A DNA stretch of 62,974 nt, from positions 1 through 62,974 of the forward strand of contig JAJDDC010000049.1 in assembly GCA_029260515.1 (NCBI GenBank), written 5' to 3'. The notes below the pieces were generated by a model, which had not been told where the DNA came from, searched no databases, and was given only the letters and a program-made list of their open reading frames with translations. Position numbers and translations under genes: made by a program. The DNA comes from Phycisphaerales bacterium (GTDB lineage: Bacteria; Planctomycetota; Phycisphaerae; Phycisphaerales; UBA1924). Positions 1 through 6,889 of the stretch are shown here, one piece after another; positions within the stretch are counted from its first letter, which is position 1, and each line of letters begins with the position of its first letter.

Positions 1-32
1 GACTTTAGTTCTGACTTGTGCTCTTCCTATCT
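1..32 (-). other. sequencing-adapter remnant at contig end
   Basis: Read on the minus strand, these 32 bases match the common Illumina TruSeq read-through adapter at 27 positions. All five mismatches are to A (four adapter C and one T). The tandem repeat begins immediately after. This is a contig-end artefact and should be trimmed. Confidence 0.85.
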
Positions 33-33
33 A

Positions 34-124
34 CGGTCGATGTCACGGTCGATGTCACGGTCGATGTCACGGTCGATGTCACGGTCGATGTCACGGTCGA
101 TGTCACGGTCGATGTCACGGTCGA
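34..124. repeat. 12-bp tandem repeat array, left end
   Basis: About 7.6 head-to-tail copies of cggtcgatgtca with no spacers and no visible unit variation. The same unit fills the right end of the window, so the two arrays are probably one array cut by the assembler. It lies between the 3' end of the minus-strand gene at 135-587 and, across the join, the leader of the minus-strand gene that starts at 62833. Iteron-like repeats of this kind can mark a replication or partition site; that is inference. Confidence 0.95.
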
Positions 125-134
125 AAGCGTGACA

Positions 135-587
135 TCACTCAATCCAACGCGGCTCGTCGTAGGATTCCGGACGTTCCCCGCGTCGCCACGCCTCGAGCGC
201 CAAAAGGAGCGACCCACCACAAGACTCGGCAGCGAGCTCGCGGAAAGCCTCAATCTCACGGCACTGCTCACTCGCGCTACTGGGGCCACTCGGCAAGGAA
301 CCGTACATCGCGTCACCGAAGAAGCTCGCGAGGAGAGACCAGGGGACCCACTCAACCTCGCGAGACCAATCGCCGTCACGACGCTCCGTCCTGGTTGCGA
401 GGCGCTCAAGGTCACGCCTGATGCAGTCCTCGTACCAGCTTCTTCGGTCCTCGACGCCGCCAACGGGATCCGCGATCTCTGAGCAGCGAAGCTCGAAATC
501 GTTGAGAAGGTCCGAGAGGTCTCTTTCCGCCCGATCTGGGTCGTAGAGTCCGTCGAGAAGTCCAGGGAGATAATCAGGGTCCGCCAT
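135..587 (-). CDS. hypothetical acidic protein (150 aa)
   Basis: Not recognised. A 150-residue acidic protein rich in Asp, Glu and Arg, with a Trp-rich middle (W-V-P-W near residue 80) and no signal peptide or membrane segment. I start it at the ATG at 587, preceded by a CTGGAG Shine-Dalgarno; an in-frame extension to 698 would swallow the ribosome site. A 20-bp block around that site (594-613) is repeated exactly in front of the gene starting at 62833, so the two genes seem to share a leader element. The stop lies just beside the tandem array. Confidence 0.7.
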   Translation of the reverse strand: MADPDYLPGLLDGLYDPDRAERDLSDLLNDFELRCSEIADPVGGVEDRRSWYEDCIRRDLERLATRTERRDGDWSREVEWVPWSLLASFFGDAMYGSLPSGPSSASEQCREIEAFRELAAESCGGSLLLALEAWRRGERPESYDEPRWIE

Positions 588-593
588 TGGTGA

Positions 594-613
594 TCTCCAG
601 ATTTTGAAAAAAT
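594..613 (-). promoter_or_regulatory. shared 20-bp leader element, copy 1
   Basis: The 20 bases at 594-613 are identical to 62839-62858. On the minus strand both copies read as a T-rich tract, CAAAAT and then the CTGGAG ribosome site, with an ATG a few bases on. An AT-rich stretch before a strong ribosome site may be a translation enhancer or the end of a phage promoter. Confidence 0.5.
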
Positions 614-633
614 AATTTAGAGGTGTGGAGGGG

Positions 634-1152
634 TCATTCGAGGGTCGCCGCGAGTCGCCGAGCCCAGGAAACATCAACCTCGGTAATCCCCGGCTCATCC
701 TGCAAGGGCATGAGCACCTTCGGTGCCTTCTCGGCGCCAGCAGCGAGCATTCCGCTGACGTCTGAACGCGTGAAAATCACCGCCACATCAGCGCGCAGTG
801 GGATCTCCTGCGCTCGACCGAAGATCCACGTCAAATTACGCGGCATGTGCCGACGAAGATGCTCGACGAAAACCCAAGACCACGCCGGGTCGGCCTCGAT
901 CGCGTAGACATGCTTGGCGATCTTCGCCATTGCGAGAGCAAGAAGACCAACCCCAGCGCCAATCTCTACGACGACCTTGCCGCGAATGTGCTCAGACAGC
1001 TCGCAAGAGCGCTTAAACGCCTCTGCAGCACGCGTAATCGTCAAAATGCCGGCAGACTCGACCCCGAGACGCCCAGCCCAGTCGATAATCTCCTGCTCGT
1101 GACCGCAAGAAGACTCGTAGACGCCCTCGATTGAATTATCTAAGTGTTTCAT
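634..1152 (-). CDS. class I SAM-dependent methyltransferase
   Basis: A 172-aa protein with a Rossmann-type methyltransferase core. Residues 60-70 carry motif I (V-E-I-G-A-G-V-G-L), which binds S-adenosylmethionine, and A-I-E-A-D-P at 84-89 is the acidic end of the second strand that holds the ribose. There is no NPPY or DPPY DNA-adenine motif and no target-recognition domain, so the substrate (protein, RNA or small molecule) cannot be told. The ATG at 1152 has no clear Shine-Dalgarno. It ends 46 bp before the start of the 135-587 gene, in the same minus-strand unit. Confidence 0.75.
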   Translation of the reverse strand: MKHLDNSIEGVYESSCGHEQEIIDWAGRLGVESAGILTITRAAEAFKRSCELSEHIRGKVVVEIGAGVGLLALAMAKIAKHVYAIEADPAWSWVFVEHLRRHMPRNLTWIFGRAQEIPLRADVAVIFTRSDVSGMLAAGAEKAPKVLMPLQDEPGITEVDVSWARRLAATLE

Positions 1153-1339
1153 TTGTAGTTATTTATGTGAATGTTGCGGCAACTGGTCTCAGGAAGGGCC
1201 AGAACCGGAAAATTTCTACAGCCAGGTGCAGAGGGCTGGCCGGAACCCCTACCGGGTCCGATTGGGTCCATCGCCTTTCCGAGCCCCCGGTTCCCGCCGA
1301 AAACGGCTCCCATGCACGCGGTACCTCGTCGTGCCGCAC

Positions 1340-3190
1340 TCATTCGCCGGCCTCGCGTCGCGCACGCAGGATATCGGCTGCCATCTCCTCAGCGAGCGTC
1401 GGCGCTTCGGGCTCGGCGTCTCCGTCATCTGGCGCGTCGCTGGAGGGCGATGGCTGCCCCGCCACGGCGAGCGGAGCGGCCGAGGTGGAATCGGGCGAGT
1501 CGGAGGGCGCGGAGAGTATCGGGCCGGCGAGAGCGCGCCCAGCGGAGCCCGAAGGCGGGGCGACATCGGAAGCATCAGGATTTTCGGCCGGGTGAATGGG
1601 ATGAGGGAAAACCGTCTCCCCTCCTTCCCCCTGACTCTCCGCCGAGCCCGCCTGTACATTCTGTGCATCCTCGCCGTGCACTGGGTGTACATCGTCCCCG
1701 CTCTCCTCCTCCGACTCATCACCCGTAGATTTTACGACTTCCTCGTGGTCGTAATCTTTACGACTCGCTTTCTCCTCTGGATACAGCCGCTCGCGAACGA
1801 CGTCCGGCAGGTTCTCCCGCGCGTGTTCCGGATAGTTCTCGGCCTTGCCGATGTCGTGAGGGTGCGCAACTCGCTGAAGCCAGTAGCTAACGAGTTTCGC
1901 GTCCTTGCGCCTCCGATACGACTTCCACCGCTCGATGGCGTCTTGTGCCGAAAGCCCCGCGTCGGCCCACATCTTGAGGATACGCGCAGTCTTCTCCGCG
2001 CCGAAACGCCACTGGGGACCTTGAAGCCACGCCATCGCGCGCTCTTCCTCCCTATCTTCTCCGCCCTCCCAGATCTCCGAGTGATCGACCGGCGGATAGC
2101 GCGAGACCCTACCGCTCGTCTTTTCGTCGCCGCTCTTCTCCCCATCCTTGGAGACGGAGTCGAAAACTTTGACAGCGCGTTCCGGTGATGTGTGGTCGTC
2201 GTCTCGATCTACCGGCGCGCTCTCGTCCGTCGTCTGTCCGATTGCGTCCACCCGATCGATCCCGCTGCCAGTCGTAGATATTACGACTTCCTCCGTTTCT
2301 TGTCCGCGTCCTCGCGCGTCGGATGACGTTAGACTTGGCTCAATCTTTGAATCTCCTGTCAAAGTGTCCGCTTCGCTCATTTGAGAGGGGAGAAGAGAAG
2401 ACGGAGATGGAGCGGAGTCGGCAACGCGATTTTCGCGTTGGTGACGCTGCGGAATCGCCTCTTCAGATGATGCCGCGCGGGCGCGCGCGCGAGAGCTTGT
2501 TTTTTTGGGTCGGCCCCCGCCCTTACCCCTTCGCCCACCCTTACTCCCTCCCTCGCTTTGTCTTATGTACCGCGCGATGCGGTCTATTCTGGCCGCTTCG
2601 AGCCAAGGAATAGTCCCAGCGATGGCCCCGCCCGTGGGACTTTTTTTTTCCTCGCTCCAGAGCCAATCGGCCAGCACGGTAGGACGATGTTCGGTACTGT
2701 TTTCGCCCGCCTGGGACTCTAACTCATCCCGTACATCCTTCGGCAGCAAGGCGTCCCGCAGACGATACCATGCCGTTTTGGATGTGCTCCCGCGGATCTC
2801 CCGCAAGTACCGCCATCGCGCGTCCCACGCGATCGACGCTACCCGCGCGACAAGCCGCTCCGCTTCGTCGCGCCCCCTCATCTTTCCGAGCGACGAGCAC
2901 CCCGCACGCGCCAACGTCGTCAGATCCAGCGGGACGAGAATCCCACCGAATTCCGCGGCGCGAAGCTTGCGCCACTTCACGACCCCGAGCCCCGCACAAT
3001 GCGCGATGACTCCCTCATCCGCCGGAACCGGCCCGTGATCCCAGAGCCAGCGAACGAGCCGCAACCAAGCCGCGATGCCCGCGTCCGACATTCCCAAGAC
3101 TTGATGCGCAAGACGCTCCGAGCTGATCGGAATCATCTCGCCCTGCGGCCGCTCGAATCCCGCAGCCGCATCATCCCGCGCCCTAGTCAT
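1340..3190 (-). CDS. putative replication-initiator-like protein (DUF1376/YdaU-like N-terminus)
   Basis: 616 aa. Residues 20-70 resemble the winged-helix N-terminus of phage YdaU/DUF1376 and replication-O-like proteins (a D-A-G-I-A-A-W-L-R-L-V-R-W pattern, then an acidic D-E-G-V-I-A turn). A basic Gly/Arg/Lys-rich linker near 210-240 is followed by a long Ser/Glu/Asp-rich, probably disordered region and a second folded block near 375-450 (W-L-Q-G-P-Q-W-R-F, R-I-L-K-M-W). It is the only candidate replication initiator in the window, which otherwise lacks polymerase, helicase and primase. The start at 3190 overlaps the regulator gene by 8 bp. The role is inferred from domain resemblance and position. 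Confidence 0.5.
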   Translation of the reverse strand: MTRARDDAAAGFERPQGEMIPISSERLAHQVLGMSDAGIAAWLRLVRWLWDHGPVPADEGVIAHCAGLGVVKWRKLRAAEFGGILVPLDLTTLARAGCSSLGKMRGRDEAERLVARVASIAWDARWRYLREIRGSTSKTAWYRLRDALLPKDVRDELESQAGENSTEHRPTVLADWLWSEEKKSPTGGAIAGTIPWLEAARIDRIARYIRQSEGGSKGGRRGKGGGRPKKTSSRARARAASSEEAIPQRHQRENRVADSAPSPSSLLPSQMSEADTLTGDSKIEPSLTSSDARGRGQETEEVVISTTGSGIDRVDAIGQTTDESAPVDRDDDHTSPERAVKVFDSVSKDGEKSGDEKTSGRVSRYPPVDHSEIWEGGEDREEERAMAWLQGPQWRFGAEKTARILKMWADAGLSAQDAIERWKSYRRRKDAKLVSYWLQRVAHPHDIGKAENYPEHARENLPDVVRERLYPEEKASRKDYDHEEVVKSTGDESEEESGDDVHPVHGEDAQNVQAGSAESQGEGGETVFPHPIHPAENPDASDVAPPSGSAGRALAGPILSAPSDSPDSTSAAPLAVAGQPSPSSDAPDDGDAEPEAPTLAEEMAADILRARREAGE

Positions 3191-3380
3191 CCACCGTCCC
3201 CGCCTCGACCAACGCCGCGCGCCGAGCGTCCTCCCGCCGCAAAAGCTCTAATCCGTCCTCAATCGCTCGCATGTACGACGCCCCCGTACGCTTTCGCCGA
3301 CGCTCCATCCACTTGCGCCACTTCCGTCGCGAAAGAATAACGTGCAGATTCCAATGATCATCTTTCGGTGTCCGAGCCAT
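3183..3380 (-). CDS. small ribbon-helix-helix-like regulator (65 aa)
   Basis: A short basic protein. An N-terminal strand (W-N-L-H-V-I-L-S) and two helices (R-K-W-R-K-W-M-E and S-Y-M-R-A-I-E-D-G-L-E-L-L) give the usual size and order of a CopG/Arc-type ribbon-helix-helix DNA-binding protein. ATG at 3380 sits 8 bases after AGGAA; an alternative ATG at 3389 overlaps that site. It is the first gene of the leftward unit and lies beside the divergent promoters and the three 10-bp repeats at 3401-3496, so autoregulation is likely. An in-frame extension to 3899 runs through the promoter region and is rejected. Confidence 0.6.
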   Translation of the reverse strand: MARTPKDDHWNLHVILSRRKWRKWMERRRKRTGASYMRAIEDGLELLRREDARRAALVEAGTVDD

Positions 3381-3400
3381 CTTTCTCATTCCTGGGCCTT

Positions 3401-3410
3401 TGTTGCTCTT
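3401..3410. promoter_or_regulatory. candidate operator copy (TGTTGCTCTT)
   Basis: One of three perfect copies of TGTTGCTCTT in the divergent intergenic region. It falls just downstream of the predicted start of the leftward transcript, where a bound repressor would block it. Confidence 0.5.
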
Positions 3411-3422
3411 TGTAACTCCCTG

Positions 3423-3451
3423 AAAATACACGCCTTCGGACTCTTTGTCAA
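3423..3451 (-). promoter_or_regulatory. sigma70-like promoter, leftward
   Basis: On the minus strand a perfect TTGACA (3451-3446), a 17-bp spacer and TATTTT (3428-3423). Transcription would begin near 3416 and read the regulator, the replication-like gene, the methyltransferase and the acidic gene. Confidence 0.7.
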
Positions 3452-3476
3452 AAGCGAGAAAAAGACTGTTTTTCTC

Positions 3477-3496
3477 TGTTGCTCTTTGTTGCTCTT
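3477..3496. promoter_or_regulatory. tandem candidate operator (two TGTTGCTCTT copies)
   Basis: Two back-to-back perfect copies of the same 10-mer (3477-3486 and 3487-3496). They overlap the -35 and spacer of the rightward promoter, a typical repression position. Confidence 0.55.
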
Positions 3497-3507
3497 GCCG
3501 ATATATT
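3479..3507 (+). promoter_or_regulatory. sigma70-like promoter, rightward
   Basis: TTGCTC (3479-3484), a 17-bp spacer and TATATT (3502-3507). It would start near 3514 and read the early rightward genes from 3552 on. Confidence 0.6.
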
Positions 3508-3551
3508 CTCTGTGCGGCCGACGCACGAACGACCATCACAGGAGCAAGACG

Positions 3552-3788
3552 ATGACATTGACCACTGAATACGTTTACGGGCCCACCGACGAGCCGCTCG
3601 CGCGAGCCATCGCGAAGCGCCTCAGCGAACGAAACTACCGGGTCGTCGCGACCGGAGCAGAGCATAGCCGCGACTGGTTCATCGATATCGCCCCCGCGAG
3701 TCAAGCCGCCCTTAGATCCGCTCGCGAAATGGCGCTTGCTGTCGCTGTGGGATGGCTCCACGCACGAAAGAACCTCGCGCGCGCCTGA
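3552..3788 (+). CDS. hypothetical early protein (78 aa)
   Basis: First gene of the rightward unit; not recognised. 78 aa, soluble, with a basic Ala/Arg-rich middle and no cysteines. I start it at ATG 3552 because it carries the ribosome module AGGAGCAAGACGATG that also precedes the genes at 4115, 4791 and 5423. The longer in-frame reading from 3342 crosses both promoters. A GC-rich UUCG hairpin follows the stop. Confidence 0.7.
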   Translation: MTLTTEYVYGPTDEPLARAIAKRLSERNYRVVATGAEHSRDWFIDIAPASQAALRSAREMALAVAVGWLHARKNLARA

Positions 3789-3806
3789 CACGACCCACAC
3801 AACCCG

Positions 3807-3822
3807 GGGCCCTTCGGGGCCC
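3807..3822 (+). terminator. UUCG tetraloop hairpin
   Basis: A 6-bp GGGCCC stem with a C(TTCG)G tetraloop between two small genes and no T run after it. More likely an mRNA-stabilising or processing hairpin than a full terminator. A near-copy lies at 4073-4089. Confidence 0.55.
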
Positions 3823-3841
3823 CACCACCAGAGGCAGAACG

Positions 3842-4030
3842 ATGACAAGTACCGAGAACCAGACACATACACACCGGATCTGCTGCGCAGCGCAAACATA
3901 CCTGGTGACTGAAATCGACGACGACCAGTACCGCGATGAAGAAGGCGACATTTGGACAGTCAGTGGCGACGCAGTCGTCAACCCAGACGGCGACGAGGTC
4001 GACGGCGCAACGATGGAAAAGATCGGCTGA
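3842..4030 (+). CDS. hypothetical acidic protein (62 aa)
   Basis: Small acidic protein with a Cys pair near the N-terminus (I-C-C-A-A) and a compact C-terminal half (G-D-I-W-T-V-S-G-D) that looks like a small beta fold. The site before ATG 3842 (GAGGCAGAACG) is a variant of the AGGAGCAAGACG module. It is flanked on both sides by UUCG hairpins. Function unknown. Confidence 0.65.
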   Translation: MTSTENQTHTHRICCAAQTYLVTEIDDDQYRDEEGDIWTVSGDAVVNPDGDEVDGATMEKIG

Positions 4031-4072
4031 TAGCATGCCGACCGAACTCGTCTCTTTCTGCTAACCACAACC

Positions 4073-4089
4073 GGGGCCCTTCGGGCCCC
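4073..4089 (+). terminator. GC-rich hairpin, near-copy of 3807-3822
   Basis: A 7-bp GGGGCCC/GGGCCCC stem with a TTC loop, no T run, directly before the ribosome module of the next gene. Probably an RNA stability or processing element. Confidence 0.5.
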
Positions 4090-4114
4090 ACTTCACCACC
4101 ACAGGAGCAAGACG

Positions 4115-4762
4115 ATGACAACCACGCGACATATCGCAGTAAAAGACCTTCCCGAGACCCTACGCGCCGCCCACGATTCGATGGGCTGCTACGAGCGCGA
4201 TGTATCGGTAACGACCGCGGACACGTTCTCCGCGTTCTCAGCGGGCGGAGACGGCATGCGAGCCATCGTTGTGCTCCTCGACATGGAGACCGGCAAGGCG
4301 GAGCACTTCTCCGGATCTTGGGGCGGCGCGAATCCGTGGTCCCCCGGCAACGCCATCGACCGCGACCAACGCGAGCAACCCATCCCCGTTAACGGCGCCG
4401 TCTTGCGAGGCTACCAAGGCGGACGCGCGAATCGCCGCGGAGTGTGGGGAGTTTCTATCGTCGTACGCCCGGACGCCATCGCGGCCCTTCTGCCGGCCCC
4501 CGACGGCGCGCCGCCACTTGATCCCGCAACACACGGCGTCCTTGACTGCTTCCCGCGCCTGAAAGCCTTCGCACGACGTGAGGAGGCCGCGCACTATTTC
4601 GGCGTCCACGGCGCCGACTACGATGCCGCGCTCGAAGTCCTCGCGGCGCGAGGTCTCGTCAAAATCAACAAAGCCGGAGCCGCGTCCATCACGACCGACG
4701 GCAAGAACTACCTCGCTTCCCACGGCACGCCCAAACCTACGCAAGTACGCCGCGTTTACTGA
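4115..4762 (+). CDS. hypothetical protein with winged-helix-like C-terminus (215 aa)
   Basis: Not recognised. The N-terminal 130 residues look like a beta-rich domain (A-I-V-V-L-L-D-M, F-S-G-S-W-G-G). The C-terminal 70 residues (E-E-A-A-H-Y-F-G, A-L-E-V-L-A-A-R-G-L-V-K-I, S-I-T-T-D-G-K) have the helix-turn-helix-wing rhythm seen in small transcription regulators, but this is weak. ATG 4115 has the full AGGAGCAAGACG module, so high early expression is likely. Confidence 0.65.
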   Translation: MTTTRHIAVKDLPETLRAAHDSMGCYERDVSVTTADTFSAFSAGGDGMRAIVVLLDMETGKAEHFSGSWGGANPWSPGNAIDRDQREQPIPVNGAVLRGYQGGRANRRGVWGVSIVVRPDAIAALLPAPDGAPPLDPATHGVLDCFPRLKAFARREEAAHYFGVHGADYDAALEVLAARGLVKINKAGAASITTDGKNYLASHGTPKPTQVRRVY

Positions 4763-4790
4763 CTCACACACAAACAACAGGAGCAAGACG

Positions 4791-5393
4791 ATGAAAGAGA
4801 ATCAGTACAACCGCGACCAGATCATCAAGATCTACCCCTACAAGGATGGGGAGACATCTCCGCTCTGTGGATTCTGCGCAAAGGAGCCAGATCGGGCCCC
4901 CCTTGTAGGTACGCCGATCGGCAACGCCGCATCGGATGTCCCGTGTTGCGGTTCGTTCTCTTGCCGCGGACCGACACCCATCTATGAAGCCGACATCATC
5001 GGCACGCGCGGAGAGGCGTTAGGCTTCATCCATCTCCTCTCGAAACTTGGCCACGATGGGCGGTTCTCTGTCGACGACGAAGGAGGCCTGGATAACTGTC
5101 GCGGCCGATGGTTCGTTCGGCACGGAGAATACGAGATGCCGCGGCGCGAGGAGTACCCCATCATCGCCGAAGCGTACAAATACGGGCTGATGTGCGGACT
5201 TGCCAAGAAGGACGACGACGCGCGCCGGCGGCCGGGGATCCGTCCTGACTCACTCGACACACACATTGATGCCATCCACAGCTTCATCGCCGTCGCGTCT
5301 TCTGGCGGAATCTCGGAAGCTCAGGCCCTTTCGAACGTCGCCCAAGTCGCGGACATGATCTCCGCGGAAAATGGAGTCCTCGAGATCATCTAA
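4791..5393 (+). CDS. hypothetical Cys-rich protein (200 aa)
   Basis: The N-terminal 60 residues hold two cysteine groups (C-G-F-C-A-K and P-C-C-G-S-F-S-C) that could bind zinc. The rest is mixed, with a Trp-Phe-Val strand and a helical C-terminus. Not recognised. The start at ATG 4791 is fixed by the AGGAGCAAGACG module; an in-frame upstream extension to 4578 would overlap the preceding gene out of frame. Confidence 0.65.
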   Translation: MKENQYNRDQIIKIYPYKDGETSPLCGFCAKEPDRAPLVGTPIGNAASDVPCCGSFSCRGPTPIYEADIIGTRGEALGFIHLLSKLGHDGRFSVDDEGGLDNCRGRWFVRHGEYEMPRREEYPIIAEAYKYGLMCGLAKKDDDARRRPGIRPDSLDTHIDAIHSFIAVASSGGISEAQALSNVAQVADMISAENGVLEII

Positions 5394-5422
5394 GAATCAC
5401 CCACTCATCCAGGAGCAAGACG

Positions 5423-5737
5423 ATGATTGAAGACAAAAGAACCGCAGCCGAAAAGAAAACCACCATCGGCTTTGTCGTCGCTATTGACGACTTTCTATCG
5501 GGATGGGGCCACGCCGAGCACGGGGTATCGTTCTACGTGTTGCCGTTTCGTTCAGATGGTGAGCGCATCCATCTGCGCGGCCGAGTTTCCGAACGCGAGG
5601 AGATGCGGATTCAGGCCGACAGGGGCCCGCGCTTCGTTCGCGGCCTCATATCCGAACATCGCCAGTGTGACCATTACAGCATCGCCAGCCCTTCCGACGC
5701 TCGATGGTTCTATCCGGAGGCGATCGATGTTACCTAA
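5423..5737 (+). CDS. hypothetical protein (104 aa)
   Basis: Mixed alpha/beta protein with a hydrophobic strand (I-G-F-V-V-A-I-D-D-F) and an aromatic C-terminus (A-R-W-F-Y-P-E). Fourth gene carrying the exact AGGAGCAAGACGATG start module. Its last 11 bp overlap the next gene. Function unknown. Confidence 0.65.
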   Translation: MIEDKRTAAEKKTTIGFVVAIDDFLSGWGHAEHGVSFYVLPFRSDGERIHLRGRVSEREEMRIQADRGPRFVRGLISEHRQCDHYSIASPSDARWFYPEAIDVT

Positions 5738-5936
5738 GAACGAGACCATCACGCGGCCCCCGGTAATCCCGACGCCCGACGAGCGCCCCTTGTGCGAAGT
5801 TTGCGGCAAACCTGCGGCACTCTTTCCCGCTTGCGTCCCCGGTGGCGTGGCGTGGCTCTGGGTCTTCTTTGGCCGGTATCACCCCGAATGCCACCGATTG
5901 CAGCTCAAGTACCGCCCGAACGGCGACGAGCGATGA
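5727..5936 (+). CDS. small putative zinc-binding protein (69 aa)
   Basis: C-E-V-C-G-K at residues 23-28 and H-P-E-C near 55 give a C-x2-C...H-x2-C set that would fit one zinc ion. It starts at ATG 5727, inside the end of the preceding gene, with CCGGAGG 6 bases upstream, and its TGA overlaps the next start (ATGA). One of many small Cys-rich proteins in this phage. Confidence 0.6.
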   Translation: MLPKNETITRPPVIPTPDERPLCEVCGKPAALFPACVPGGVAWLWVFFGRYHPECHRLQLKYRPNGDER

Positions 5937-6181
5937 ACATCCTGCGCAACGCGACCGGCAAGACCGGAGCAACCATCGCAACGCACTCACGCCCCGTCGG
6001 CGACACTTGCCCGCCGACGTGTCCATTTCTCGGCGCCGGCTGTTTCGCCGAGCGCGGACACTGCGCCACCGAATCCGTTAAGACGCACTGGCGCAAGAAC
6101 GCGCCGGATGACTACGGGCGATGGGCCGTGCTACTTCTCTCCGATCTTCTCGCGGCCTTTCCTCCGGAGGATGACAGATGA
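5933..6181 (+). CDS. GP88-like protein, N-terminal half (82 aa)
   Basis: Short protein with a dense cysteine motif (T-C-P-P-T-C-P-F-L-G-A-G-C-F-A-E-R-G-H-C, residues 23-42). This resembles the start of phage Gene-88-like proteins, which have C-P-x2-C followed by C-Y-A. The other signature of that family, R-I-H-V-G-G-D-F and a terminal C-P...C-x2-C-x2-C-W, is missing here but appears in the gene at 6420-6869. The start (ATG 5933) and stop both overlap their neighbours by ATGA, so the three genes are translationally coupled. I read it as one half of a split family member. Confidence 0.55.
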   Translation: MNILRNATGKTGATIATHSRPVGDTCPPTCPFLGAGCFAERGHCATESVKTHWRKNAPDDYGRWAVLLLSDLLAAFPPEDDR

Positions 6182-6423
6182 AATACGAAGAAGAGACAGA
6201 GCTTGTCGCTAAGGATATCGGGCCGCTTACCCCCAAGGGCGCGCAGGTCCATTTTGAGTCGGGCCATCTCGCTGGATATCTGATCCGGTTCGAACCGGCC
6301 CGCGACGGCAAGCCAGCGGTAGCGGAACTCTCCCGCCACTGGCCGAAGCCGGCGCACAGGCTGAAAGCAGCCGGGATGCACTGGATAACCACACAGGCAA
6401 TACGACCGGATGTCGAGCGATGA
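6178..6423 (+). CDS. hypothetical protein inserted between GP88-like halves (81 aa)
   Basis: Not recognised. Predicted small alpha/beta protein: an N-terminal acidic stretch, a strand-rich middle (G-Y-L-I-R-F-E-P) and a helical basic part ending at a Trp. ATGA overlaps at both ends couple it to the two GP88-like pieces. It may be an insertion into an ancestral gene or a domain swap. Confidence 0.6.
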   Translation: MKYEEETELVAKDIGPLTPKGAQVHFESGHLAGYLIRFEPARDGKPAVAELSRHWPKPAHRLKAAGMHWITTQAIRPDVER

Positions 6424-6869
6424 ACGCCACCATCAAAGCGCACCGCATCCACGTCGGCGGAGATTTCCTAAAGAAAACATCAGGGGGGCGGTTGACCCTG
6501 GACCGCCCTTACCTCGCCGCTCTACTTTGGAGCTACCGCGCCGCGCGTCGACTCGGCGCCCGCCCGGCGGGCTTTGGCTACTCGCACGTGTGGCGCGACC
6601 TGGCGCCGCATCTCAAGTACTTGCGCGCGGTCGGAATTGAGATCTACGCATCGGTCCACACGGCAGGAGAAGAGCACGACGCGCGCCAGCTCGGATTCCG
6701 CATCGCGTTCGTCTCTTCGTTCTCGAAGTCGACCATCCCGAACCGCGTGAAGACCTACCACGGCGATGCGCTCGTCTGTCCCGAGCAGACTGGCAAGCTC
6801 GAGACTTGCGGCGATTGTGGCTACTGTTGGAGCAAAAACGGCGGAGACGTCGCCTTTCTGCAATTCTGA
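6420..6869 (+). CDS. GP88-like protein, C-terminal half (149 aa)
   Basis: Starts with H-R-I-H-V-G-G-D-F-L (residues 8-17), close to the R-I-H-V-S-G-D-F signature of Gene-88-like proteins. It ends with C-P-E-Q-T-G-K...C-G-D-C-G-Y-C-W, their usual C-terminal cysteine knot. Between them lie W-S-Y-R-A-A-R and Y-S-H-V-W, also typical. The N-terminal C-P-x2-C part lies in a separate gene two ORFs upstream. Biochemical function of the family is unknown; the cysteines suggest a metal or iron-sulphur site. Confidence 0.6.
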   Translation: MNATIKAHRIHVGGDFLKKTSGGRLTLDRPYLAALLWSYRAARRLGARPAGFGYSHVWRDLAPHLKYLRAVGIEIYASVHTAGEEHDARQLGFRIAFVSSFSKSTIPNRVKTYHGDALVCPEQTGKLETCGDCGYCWSKNGGDVAFLQF

Positions 6870-6889
6870 GCACACAAAGGAGCAAAGCG

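Noticed and set aside
34..124. CRISPR array or terminal redundancy
   Set aside because: Units are 12 bp with no spacers, and the two ends share only the repeat, not flanking sequence.
18..482. Open frames across the tandem array on both strands
   Set aside because: The 12-bp unit is a multiple of three without stops, so any frame stays open; the T-S-T-V and V-D-V-T repeats are by-products.
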